Assembly: GCA_022841205.1 (NCBI GenBank) | Contig: JALHCK010000009.1 | Coordinates: 1-64,000 of the forward strand | Direction of reading: 5' to 3' | Length of the DNA stretch: 64,000 bases | From: Methanomicrobiales archaeon | GTDB lineage: Archaea; Halobacteriota; Methanomicrobia; Methanomicrobiales; Methanospirillaceae | Shown here: positions 10,801-17,683 of the stretch, in pieces | Layout of the letters: each line of letters opens with the position of its first letter | Position numbering within the stretch: position 1 is the first letter of the stretch | Translations under genes and position numbers: made by a program | The notes under the pieces: model-generated | Seen by the model: the letters and a program-made list of their open reading frames with translations, nothing else | Databases searched by the model: none | What the model was told of the DNA's origin: nothing

Positions 10801-11127
10801 ATCTTCCTCCGGGTTCCATCGCTCTTCGGGATCGTCCACAAAGACCGGGCCCTGGACATAGTAATGGGTTATCCCGTCGCCCCGTACCGGAAGGTTGGCC
10901 TCCATCCAGCGATAATCCACGGTTGTCTCGTTTAAGACAGAAAACCCGTCATCGGCATAGAGAACGATACGGACCTGGTTTGTGGCCGCAAGCCCTGGCG
11001 AAAAAGAGATAAGCATGAAGGCCAGCAGGCCGATGATCGCTGCTCCTGGCGTAATCCGCGATATGATGCAAGGATGACCGGATATGTATCGGCCTGCCCC
11101 GGACGGGGCTGGACAGGCGGAGTTCAT
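7894..11127 (-). CDS. Large exported protein: SUOX-like domain, DUF3344-like domain, five PEGA domains
   Basis: About 1,077 residues. The ATG at 11127 overlaps the upstream stop as ATGA; an ATG at 11160 is possible but less likely. A signal sequence ending near GLAAT precedes an N-terminal domain of about 200 residues shared with the two genes upstream (WMEANLPVRGDG, HYYVQGPVFVDD, DLVGGMEPGD, GMRLIFFADTS). Then come a PEGA domain (NPVGARVFLDDIDTGYDTPC), a DUF3344-like region (LLIAGFEDDPG, CEGADLLG), a Trp/Leu-rich linker with paired Cys, and four more PEGA domains to the C-terminus. PEGA domains are small beta modules of surface proteins. Last gene of the operon 14351-7894. Function unknown; an envelope structural or binding role is inferred. 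Confidence 0.8.
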   Translation of the reverse strand: MNSACPAPSGAGRYISGHPCIISRITPGAAIIGLLAFMLISFSPGLAATNQVRIVLYADDGFSVLNETTVDYRWMEANLPVRGDGITHYYVQGPVFVDDPEERWNPEEDANVLEKDMGAVKGTDLRDLCDLVGGMEPGDTVTIRASDGFSKNFAYENVYEPSSRQGTMVIAWYEANQSYVPGYADGMRLIFFADTSTNKWGIHAMGNYDWHESAEEEYWHYYYQDGQAYPTTTGLTVRYISEIKIWSSREPKGSIAVTSNPVGARVFLDDIDTGYDTPCTIGDLCEGYYTLTVRKSGFATPHEKGVEVIAGKTVTVSFELEAAVPGGGYSGSGEGGMEGLIGETYQEVLSGGQLSPAGDLQVMGVFVPFPSVTDPFSLKGGEKHSLTFDVGNSSRQPTQAILYLFLGASSASPGISTRPDLVVSAGSGEIAPARSYSEEDDDGRLYATTLVYSLPEWNETGAYPVRSRNQQSWNTTVTGALLIAGFEDDPGTESLAWICEGADLLGTFPGREPQMTLAEFGSGVPIPALENATILTATTPGSAKGNLSFYVNGIGMPARIVSGDSPVVVCEISGFPVPAPAGIRLHITTTGAPVTNRVAVLMAGSGPTPPAITSPAPEITATVRPVTTRIPGTGVPEPAPGEIVPGGAVGRDDPVGNFLCWLLNLFLWLTGQPAEPCHQGEVPEIAVQDTTDTSGKTPEPSVLKVSSIPDMAMVFIDNQPTGLSTPCEIDALSGELHLIRIEKEGFLPFSQHVNGSGEIEAVLTPVPVDTGAPETPAPAPARSRHGGIFVHTYPKDAEIRIDGVVVAASSPLLLTPLKEGFHTVTAGISAGGNTYSSRQTIRTWVFPDAVIPVEFNLMQPAVVYPLDVRNDSRSGAMFTVDGYYPVRRVPDRIEFTGYPAFITITDGSSYLSFTIPPSSLDGGQFIIPRDDPPVCNLSIVSVPDGAEIFLDGIRTGLRAPATIPNVSAGYHRISISAPDRFPVTRLINIAESQCITGIYYVRYPLEWYASGSLNLTSVPPGADVIFRGLKTGEVTPCTLEGIPLGVWEITLTHGKDKRGIDAIVEPGRTRSYSVRFG

Positions 11128-12126
11128 GCGGTGAGACCTTCTGGCAGGGGAGCGGGCCATCCGGGCCGACCCTTCCCGGATTCCTGGACAACATACTCCA
11201 TGAATTCATGGGCGAGACCGGGATTCGGTGCGTTGGCAGGAACGGTAATGGCATAGACGATGGGCATCCCGGTCCGTTCCTGTCCGATCGAACTGAACCT
11301 CTGGAAACCGAGGATGACCTTCACTTTCCCGTATTGGTCGGAATACGACTCTTCACCGAGGTTGATGGATGCAGGCAACTCCACGTATGGCAGGTTCATC
11401 GTTTCTGAAACGCTCCGGTACTCGAAGGCATAATCGATTCCCCCCGCTTCAAGCAGCGACAGGAGGTAGATGCTGCCGTCCCTGATGACCAGCTTGTCGC
11501 CTGAAGGCCGCATGATCTCCGGCAGGGTGATGACTGCCACCGGGCCTTCCATGGTAACCGGCAGGGGCGGGGTGAACTGCTCTGCGATCATGGTATCAAA
11601 AAGCGATGGTTTTCCATACTCCCCCTCGGCAAGCTGAACAACCATCAGGGTCCTCCCGCACATCCGGCCTTGAGAGTATGTCCGGCCAGTTCTCCGGAGA
11701 TATTTCGCCCGCATACCTGCTCTTCCCGGTGTAGGCAATAACCAGGTCATTTCCCCCGAACGCTATGTACGAGTCCGTGTAGTTCGCAGTTGTTCCCTCC
11801 ATCGGACGGTACATCAGGTCGGGAATGAGGGACGCATCAGCCACGGCCACCACATCTGCACGCCGGTGCAGGTCGGTGACCTGCCGGATGACCTGGATGC
11901 TCCCATGCCCCTCGATCTGGACATCGACTCCGGGATGGGCCGCTTCGAACTCCTGCTCGGCTTCTGCAAAGGGGGCGAGGAGGCTTCCGGCAGCAATAAC
12001 CTTCAGCTGGGTGGGCCGGGAAGCCTGTTCGAAACACCCCGTACACAGGATGAGGCCGATGATGAGCGATGCCAGGACAACTGTCCTCAATCCCGTATCT
12101 CGATCCGGTCTACCCATTTGACCCAT
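11124..12126 (-). pseudogene. wtpA: Broken molybdate/tungstate ABC transporter substrate-binding protein (WtpA/ModA-like)
   Basis: The N-terminal half is a clear WtpA/ModA receptor: lipobox-type signal ending CTGC, then VIAAGSLLAPFAEAEQEFEA, GHGSIQVIRQV, ADVVAVADASLIPDLMY and ENWPDILSRPDVR. After DVR the frame runs into an unrelated 18-residue tail. A second frame resumes exactly at the next family block (GRTLMVVQLAEGEYGKP) and continues to the normal C-terminus at 11124. The conserved segment usually found between these blocks (FGFSNPNDDPCGY-like) is missing. The junction is at GTGCGG (minus strand, 11661-11656). No permease or ATPase gene is nearby. It could be an assembly error, but a short internal deletion fits better. 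Confidence 0.8.
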
Positions 12127-12653
12127 GCACTCCCTTCGGTAATGACTCCCGGTTTTTCCGATATGATGGCGATACGGGCAGGGCCTCCGTCATCGTAGGA
12201 GACGGGTTTGCCGTCCTGCTCGTACATCAGGATGATGCGCAACGGTGGCGGAGGCAATTCCCTCAGGTTCTCATCAAAGGTGATGAATCCCCGGCCTTCC
12301 ACCTGGTCGTAATCAAAGACCCAGAGATACCCGTCCGGTGCAGACACCCAGACCTTCTGACCAGGGTGTATCCCGCCAACAGTGGCGGCAATATCCCGCA
12401 GGTCAACACCCTTGCACCGGTACGGCCCGAACCGGAAACCCGTGGTCGAGACGCAGTATCCATGCCCGTTTACTGCCGGGAAGGCCTCCAGGTCTTTTAT
12501 GGAGAGGACTTTCTCGGTTGTCCCGTTGACCGTCACCCTCCATTTCGCAGCCAGGGGGTCCTGGGCCGGTGTGCTGCACCCGGCAACGATGGAAAAGAGC
12601 AGGATGGCTGTCGCAACCACTGCCATCCCGCCTGGCAAAAAGGTCCTGCTCAT
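12087..12653 (-). CDS. Exported lipoprotein with SUOX-like (oxidoreductase molybdopterin-binding) fold
   Basis: 188 residues. ATG 12653 overlaps the stop of the upstream gene as ATGA. A lipobox (FSIVAGC) predicts a lipid anchor outside the cell membrane. The body (WRVTVNGTTEKVLSIKDLEA, GYCVSTTG, YRCKGVDLRDIAATVGG, VWVSAPDGY, VKWVDRIEI) follows the pattern of the sulfite oxidase-type molybdopterin-binding domain. A Cys (GYCVS) sits where that family places its metal-ligating Cys. The arginines and asparagine that bind the pterin were not confirmed by eye, so cofactor binding is open. It shares KGxxLRD, VGG and xxDGY blocks with the larger neighbours, pointing to a common fold. Confidence 0.72.
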   Translation of the reverse strand: MSRTFLPGGMAVVATAILLFSIVAGCSTPAQDPLAAKWRVTVNGTTEKVLSIKDLEAFPAVNGHGYCVSTTGFRFGPYRCKGVDLRDIAATVGGIHPGQKVWVSAPDGYLWVFDYDQVEGRGFITFDENLRELPPPPLRIILMYEQDGKPVSYDDGGPARIAIISEKPGVITEGSAWVKWVDRIEIRD

Positions 12654-13498
12654 GATCTCTTCCTCCCGAGAAGAGCGATGAGCCCGCATCCTGCAAGGAC
12701 AGTGGAGATCAGGATCGGGCTTTCTGTCGGAGGTGGCGGATAGACCTCGTTCATCTTCGATTCATAGGACTTGGGAAGGTTGCCCGTTGACCCGTGATAG
12801 CCACCGGGATAAATGCGGATCTCATCCACCCATTTCACCGTGTACCCACCCGTGGAAGGATACAGGTTATCGAAAAGATGGATACTTTCCGCAGGCATCA
12901 CTTCGTGCATGTCCCAGTTGCCAAAGACATGTTTTTGTTCGCTGTTAACTGAGGTGTCGGCAAAAAACACCATTCGCATCCCGACGTGGTATGACGGAGG
13001 GTACCCTGTTCCCTGCCGCTCCCCGACCGCAGCTTCTTCCCCGTTATACCAGCAGACGGTGATATTCCCCTGGCGGGGTTCCGGCTCGTAGACATTCTCG
13101 AATGGGAACTCAACATGGTACCCGTCGGCTGCTTTAACCATGACTTCATCCCCGGGCCCCATTCCACCGACAAGGTCACAGAGGTCCCGGATGGCAGTCC
13201 CTTTCACGGCCCCCATGTCCCTGAAATTGGTGGTCTCGTCCCGGTCCCACTGCCCCTCCTTTGACTCTACAAAGACCGGGCCCTGGTGGTAGTAGTGGGT
13301 TATGCCGTCACCCTGGACCGGCAGGTTTGCCTCCATCCATTGGCAGGTGACAGTCGTGGAATTGAGAATGCTCGTGCCATCGGCAGCATACCGTGATACA
13401 ACAACTCCTGTTGTGGGCGCAGCACATGCCAGCTGGAACATGCAGAGTCCGGCAAGCAGGATAATGAGGAGATAGTGGTGAGACTTGATTCGTTTCAT
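12650..13498 (-). CDS. Exported SUOX-like family protein with C-terminal membrane anchor
   Basis: 282 residues with a signal peptide (LLIILLAGLCMFQLACAA) and a hydrophobic C-terminal segment ending in RKRS, an arrangement expected of a membrane-anchored surface protein. The core carries WMEANLPVQGDG, HYYHQGPVFVE, RDMGAVKGTAIRD, LVGGMGPGD, YEPEPRQG, GMRMVFFADTS and VKWVDEIRIYPG, matching its neighbours. GAGGTGA lies 5 nt before the ATG and overlaps the end of the preceding gene, so translation is coupled. No catalytic residues are recognised. Role unknown. Confidence 0.78.
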   Translation of the reverse strand: MKRIKSHHYLLIILLAGLCMFQLACAAPTTGVVVSRYAADGTSILNSTTVTCQWMEANLPVQGDGITHYYHQGPVFVESKEGQWDRDETTNFRDMGAVKGTAIRDLCDLVGGMGPGDEVMVKAADGYHVEFPFENVYEPEPRQGNITVCWYNGEEAAVGERQGTGYPPSYHVGMRMVFFADTSVNSEQKHVFGNWDMHEVMPAESIHLFDNLYPSTGGYTVKWVDEIRIYPGGYHGSTGNLPKSYESKMNEVYPPPPTESPILISTVLAGCGLIALLGRKRS

Positions 13499-13499
13499 T

Positions 13500-14351
13500 T
13501 CATTTCACCTCGCTGGTAGTGAGGGTGGTGGCACCGCCCATTGTGAGCAGTAGAAACGCCATGATCGGGATCAGAGGCGTGAGTGGAGTCACGGGCGGTG
13601 TTGTCTGTTGTGTGGCCGGGGAGGCAGGACTCTGGTGAACGATAATGCCGGACACTGTCTGGATCGATAGCCCGGTGGTGGTGGGGTATTGCTCGCCTCC
13701 CTGGATATAGTAATAGTAATACTTCGGGTCTGCAGATTCGTGCCAGTCCCAGTTTCCGAAGGCATGGACCCCCTGGAGGTTGGATGACGTGTCGGCAAAA
13801 AAGACCAGTCTCATCCCGGTCCTGTAATCAGGAACGTACCCTTCATCCCCGTGGTACCATGTGATGACCATTGGCCCCTGTCGCTCCGGGGGCTCGTAGA
13901 CATTGCGGTATGCAAAGGTCTTTGCAAACCCGTCTGTGGCCTTGATCGTAACAGTGTCTCCCGGTTTCATCCCCCCCACGAGGTCGACCAGGTCTTTTAC
14001 CGCAGTCCCCTTTACTGCTCCCATGTCTTTTTCCAAAACATTGGTATCTTCAGCAACGTTCCACCTGAGCTTCTCTTCGACAGCAGGGTCCTGGTCATCG
14101 ATGAACACGGGGCCCTGGTGGTAATAATGGGTCACCCCGTCCCCATAAACAGGGAGGTTTGTCTCCATCCATGCAGCGTCAACGTCCCGGGCAGAAAGTA
14201 CAGTCTTTCCGTCAGCTGATATCTTTTCGATATGAAGTGAAGTGGTGGCAGCTGAAATGGGCGCAACGGTGATAAAAAGAATGGTGATTAGGAGAAAAAA
14301 TGCCAAACGCCTGGATCTGAAACATGAACTACGGATGATAAAAGGAAGCAT
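13500..14351 (-). CDS. Exported SUOX-like family protein, first gene of the operon
   Basis: 283 residues: signal peptide (LAFFLLITILFITVAPISA), family core (WMETNLPVYGDG, HYYHQGPVFIDD, KDMGAVKGTAVKD, LVGGMKPGD, YEPPERQG, GMRLVFFADTS) and a C-terminal hydrophobic stretch after a Pro/Thr-rich linker. It is closest to the N-terminal domain of the 1,077-residue protein downstream (both have RWNxxEDTNVLEKDMGAVKGT-like text). The operon continues with one-base spacing or ATGA overlaps through 7894. An AT-rich stretch at about 14375-14430 probably holds the operon promoter. Confidence 0.78.
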   Translation of the reverse strand: MLPFIIRSSCFRSRRLAFFLLITILFITVAPISAATTSLHIEKISADGKTVLSARDVDAAWMETNLPVYGDGVTHYYHQGPVFIDDQDPAVEEKLRWNVAEDTNVLEKDMGAVKGTAVKDLVDLVGGMKPGDTVTIKATDGFAKTFAYRNVYEPPERQGPMVITWYHGDEGYVPDYRTGMRLVFFADTSSNLQGVHAFGNWDWHESADPKYYYYYIQGGEQYPTTTGLSIQTVSGIIVHQSPASPATQQTTPPVTPLTPLIPIMAFLLLTMGGATTLTTSEVK

Positions 14352-14501
14352 AATGACAATTCCACGCAGTCTCTGAAATATCTTATTATTTTAGCCTGGT
14401 CCATTAATTACATTAGTTTTACTGGCTAAACCGCGTCTGACCAGCCGGAATTATTGGTTGGTATTTGCTAAGGAGCTAAACTGCCATATTATTCCAGAGG
14501 C

Positions 14502-15515
14502 CTACTTCTGCTGCTCGATTAGTGTGGAATAGAGCTCGCGGAACGAATCGACCATCCTCTCTTTCGAGAAATCCGTCCTGCCTCGTTCGTTTGCATTCCG
14601 GACCATGGGAATATACCGGGCTTTTATGGTTTCAATGCACTGTATGAGGTGATCTGTGGAGAATGATTCCACGACGCATCCGCACCTGTTACTTGCGATG
14701 TATTCCGAAATACCCATACACCTGCTGGCAATGACAGGCATTCCTGCAACAAGGGATTCCAGAAGGGACCGGGGAAATGCCGCCACATCACCGGGTAATT
14801 CTGACAGGACTATTCCTGCATGGGCCCGTGACAACACCTGAAAAACATCTACCTTTTTATTGATTACCTCAACTCTCGCCGTGACCCCTGCATCCTCAAT
14901 CCTTGTCATGAACTCATCATAAAGGATGCCACGCCAGAGACAAACCAGCCTGAGATCGTTTTTCTCCCCAATTACATCAAGGAGCAGATCAAATCCTTTC
15001 TTCTGGAAATGAGAAGAAACCCAGGGCGCCGAACCACAAAAAAGGACGAATTCACCCCCATCATAGGAGAAATTGCCGGGCGGGATGGCCGATGTGTCAA
15101 TACCAGGGGTTATTATGCTGAAACGGGTAATCCCCCTTGATCGCAGTAACTCTCCTTCTCCACTGTTGCTAACCACCACATGATATGGGAAATTTTTGAC
15201 TGGTCCGATCATCGAAGATACAGTTGAAACCACCGAACAGACAACAGGCTTTTTTAGTGTTCTTAAAACCGGAAGGGAATAGAGCCGGGATAAAAATACA
15301 TGGTGGATATCAGCATCCCGGTCTTTTGACCGTAATTCCTTCATGTGCTGCATTCCGATAAACGCTTGTGGAAATCCTGGAATATGAGATCTGAAGGGAT
15401 AGAGATTCAGGAACTCTCCCCCGAATTCCCCCATCAGCTGTTCAATATCTTTCATCATCGCTTCAGTTCCGGGGAATACCGGTGGGGGTATGGTGCTGTA
15501 ATAATGGATCTTCAT
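14502..15515 (-). CDS. Glycosyltransferase family 4 (GT-B fold)
   Basis: 337 residues from ATG 15515, which overlaps the stop of the preceding decayed gene as ATGA. The N-terminal half has the usual Rossmann layout. The C-terminal half has GT4-type text: VLFCGSAPWVSSHFQKKGFD, VEVINKKVDVFQVLSRAHAG, then FPRSLLESLVAGMPVIASRC with the EX7E-like region that binds the nucleotide sugar. Cytosolic enzyme that should transfer a sugar from an activated donor to a lipid or surface glycan. Same strand and order as the NRPS locus upstream, so it may decorate that product, but an unrelated surface-glycan role is equally possible. Confidence 0.85.
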   Translation of the reverse strand: MKIHYYSTIPPPVFPGTEAMMKDIEQLMGEFGGEFLNLYPFRSHIPGFPQAFIGMQHMKELRSKDRDADIHHVFLSRLYSLPVLRTLKKPVVCSVVSTVSSMIGPVKNFPYHVVVSNSGEGELLRSRGITRFSIITPGIDTSAIPPGNFSYDGGEFVLFCGSAPWVSSHFQKKGFDLLLDVIGEKNDLRLVCLWRGILYDEFMTRIEDAGVTARVEVINKKVDVFQVLSRAHAGIVLSELPGDVAAFPRSLLESLVAGMPVIASRCMGISEYIASNRCGCVVESFSTDHLIQCIETIKARYIPMVRNANERGRTDFSKERMVDSFRELYSTLIEQQK

Positions 15516-15972
15516 GAAATTTTCCCTACATGGATGCAATCACGTGGTGGCATCTGCAATGTTGACTTGATTCCGATATCTGAGAGGACAATCTCCCGCA
15601 GGATGCGCTTCCTTTCCAGGAAAATTGCCGGCAGTCTACAATATAGTGATATGCACTGACGGAGGAGAGCGGGAGCCGGTAATAAAAAATGAATACCCAA
15701 GAAAAAGCGACCCAAATGACGAATAAAAAGATTTGTGGGGATATGTTTCAACAATAGATTACCCGGTTTTTTGTCACACTACCGATATATACCTTCGATG
15801 GCATCGCTGACCAATGCCCTGATCCCGAATATTGCCAAAAGATTGGTCGCTGGATCCGCTATCGATGACAATAATTTCAAAATCATGCACGGGTCTTTCA
15901 GGCATCCAGGCAGCCATTTCGATCATTCAAATCCGGGATGATGACTGATACTTTATACGGAAAAGAGGACAT
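15512..15972 (-). pseudogene. Decayed glycosyltransferase family 2 gene
   Basis: Three frames together spell the ends of a GT2 enzyme. ATG 15972 (inside the upstream gene, GGGGACAGG before it) gives YKVSVIIPDLNDRNGCLDA then stop. A second frame gives HDFEIIVIDSGSSDQ, the nucleotide-binding strand of GT2. A third frame (15778-15512) gives the C-terminal part (GNLLLKHIPTNLFIRHLG, LERKRILREIVLSDIGIKS). About 150 codons remain of an expected 300 or more, so the middle, including the DxD region, is lost. The ATG overlaps with both neighbours show it was once a normal operon member. Confidence 0.65.
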
Positions 15973-16873
15973 TCCTGTCCCCAAAAATACCTCTCGCCTG
16001 ATCAGCAATAGCCATCCGGTATGCCAGGGATTCCTTTGAAAGACCCATTAAAGCTGCTCTTGCATATCTCTGCATGCCCCATATGGTCCAGAACAGTTCT
16101 AGAATCCATTTCAGGTTGGGGTGATGTTTTCTGATATACAGAAAACGGTTTCTCAATGAATAATACTGGTATAATGAGCTTCGGAAAGGATTGTCTCTTT
16201 CAAGTTCGTGATCAGCCTTCGTTGCCGTGTATATTGCACATTTATACCCTTTCTTCCATGCTCTCATACAGAAATCAGCAATTTCGCCACTGAAAAAATA
16301 TTGCTCATCAAGGAATCCGATGTCCCGGACTACATCCTGTTTTGTGAGAAACACCATGCCCGGGACATAATCAACATAGAGAACTTCATCCCCGGATACG
16401 TTTCGCGACCTGGTGTTCCTGGTATTGATATGCAACCCGATATCCCTGCCGCCAAGGTATACCTTGGTCCCTTCAGATATTGCAGGGCCTACGCAACCAA
16501 GGTTTTCACCTTTCTGCAATATTTCCAGGAGTTTTTCCATGTTCTCTTCTGATATCGATGCGTCACTGTTCAGGAGTAGTAGACATTCACATCCGTCATC
16601 GATGGCCTCCCTCATTCCCAGATTGTTGCCCCCGGCGTATCCCAAATTTTCAGGTGAGCGGATAAGACGCACGCGGGCTGGGGAATTTTCGATTGTGTGC
16701 AATCCATGTTCAGTCGACCCGTTGTCAACCACATATATAAAAGGCTGAAGCCTCTGCCATTTCAGCAAAGAAGTCACGCATCTCATCGTCAGGGCTGCAG
16801 CATTCCAGTTCAGGATAATGACGCCCAATTTTGGCCATCCGTCCTCGTGCATTTCATTGTGGAACGTCGTCAT
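15953..16873 (-). CDS. Glycosyltransferase family 2 (GT-A fold)
   Basis: 306 residues. Typical rhamnosyl/galactosyl-transferase-like GT2 features are visible: LGVIILNWNAAALTMRCVTS, IYVVDNGST, RSPENLGYAGGNNLGMREA, LLLLNSDASI (the DxD-type metal site as NSDAS), and a distal FFSGEIADFCMRAWKKGYK block with the acidic catalytic region. No membrane segments apart from a hydrophobic C-terminal patch. It starts a three-gene glycosyltransferase run, 130 bases downstream of the phosphopantetheinyl transferase. Donor and acceptor are unknown. Confidence 0.87.
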   Translation of the reverse strand: MTTFHNEMHEDGWPKLGVIILNWNAAALTMRCVTSLLKWQRLQPFIYVVDNGSTEHGLHTIENSPARVRLIRSPENLGYAGGNNLGMREAIDDGCECLLLLNSDASISEENMEKLLEILQKGENLGCVGPAISEGTKVYLGGRDIGLHINTRNTRSRNVSGDEVLYVDYVPGMVFLTKQDVVRDIGFLDEQYFFSGEIADFCMRAWKKGYKCAIYTATKADHELERDNPFRSSLYQYYSLRNRFLYIRKHHPNLKWILELFWTIWGMQRYARAALMGLSKESLAYRMAIADQARGIFGDRNVLFSV

Positions 16874-17005
16874 GAATATGATCCAGGAGGATATCTCAAT
16901 TCTCTGTCGCCTGACCTTTTCATCTATTCATATGTTGGCCCTGTAGCACAAAAAACCCATATTATTAAAAGCCGACTGCTCTGTGCATAAAACAGGTGAG
17001 CCGGG

Positions 17006-17683
17006 CTATGTGTGAAAATGTCCGATCATAACAAAGCTTTCCTCCCCCTCTATCGCAAGAGAAGAGGTATATCCAGGCAAAACACCAAGGTCATGGATTT
17101 GCCATAATATACCGTTTCGCGAAATATTATGTCCATCCAAAAATTCAGGGATATCGCAAATCATGCTGATCCCTTCTCCCGTGGCTTTCAGGAGCGCTTC
17201 TTTTTTCGTCCATATCCTGAGGAAACACTCTGCTTTTTTTTGTTCGGGGAGAGTTTTCACCGTGTCGGATTCAGCACCGGAGAAGAAACGATCAGCAAGG
17301 TCTGAACATGGAATGCCATCACGTATCTTCTCGATGTCAATGCCGACCCTACGTCCACGGGAGACTGCAACCGCAACCATATCGGCGGAATGCGTCATAT
17401 TAAAATGCAGACCTGCAAAAGGTTCTCCTTTCAGGAAGGGTTTTCCATTTTTTTCATACTGAAAATGAATTTCACCCGGAAGACACCTCCTGTACCTGGA
17501 AAGTACTTCCCTCAGGAGACCTCTTCCCCTTACAAACCAGAGAGAATCCTTTTCAAAACGGTATCTCCCTGCTCTCTCAATCTCATACGGGCTCAGCAGG
17601 GTTTCTGCTCGTTCAATGCAATAATTCCGCAGGTCAGCGTAATGCAGGTGCACCTCGCCGGTATGGATGCTCAATTCACTCAT
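17006..17683 (-). CDS. Sfp-type 4'-phosphopantetheinyl transferase
   Basis: 225 residues from ATG 17683; AAGG lies 8 nt upstream and inside the end of the NRPS gene. A GTG at 17689 is an alternative. It moves phosphopantetheine from CoA to the Ser of carrier domains. Signature motifs are present: FNMTHSADMVAVAVS, VGIDIEKIRD (metal-binding Asp and Glu), and FLRIWTKKEALLKATGEG. Length and motif spacing match the Sfp (rather than AcpS) class. Its overlap with the NRPS gene makes it the dedicated activator of the two PCP domains encoded just upstream. Archaea normally have little need for such an enzyme, which strengthens the case for a functional assembly line. Confidence 0.93.
   Translation of the reverse strand: MSELSIHTGEVHLHYADLRNYCIERAETLLSPYEIERAGRYRFEKDSLWFVRGRGLLREVLSRYRRCLPGEIHFQYEKNGKPFLKGEPFAGLHFNMTHSADMVAVAVSRGRRVGIDIEKIRDGIPCSDLADRFFSGAESDTVKTLPEQKKAECFLRIWTKKEALLKATGEGISMICDIPEFLDGHNISRNGILWQIHDLGVLPGYTSSLAIEGEESFVMIGHFHT

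Noticed and set aside
12650..14351. A single gene broken into two (the adjacent SUOX-like paralogues)
   Set aside because: Each has its own signal peptide, full core and C-terminal hydrophobic segment, and a GAGGTGA ribosome site lies between them, so they are two complete genes.
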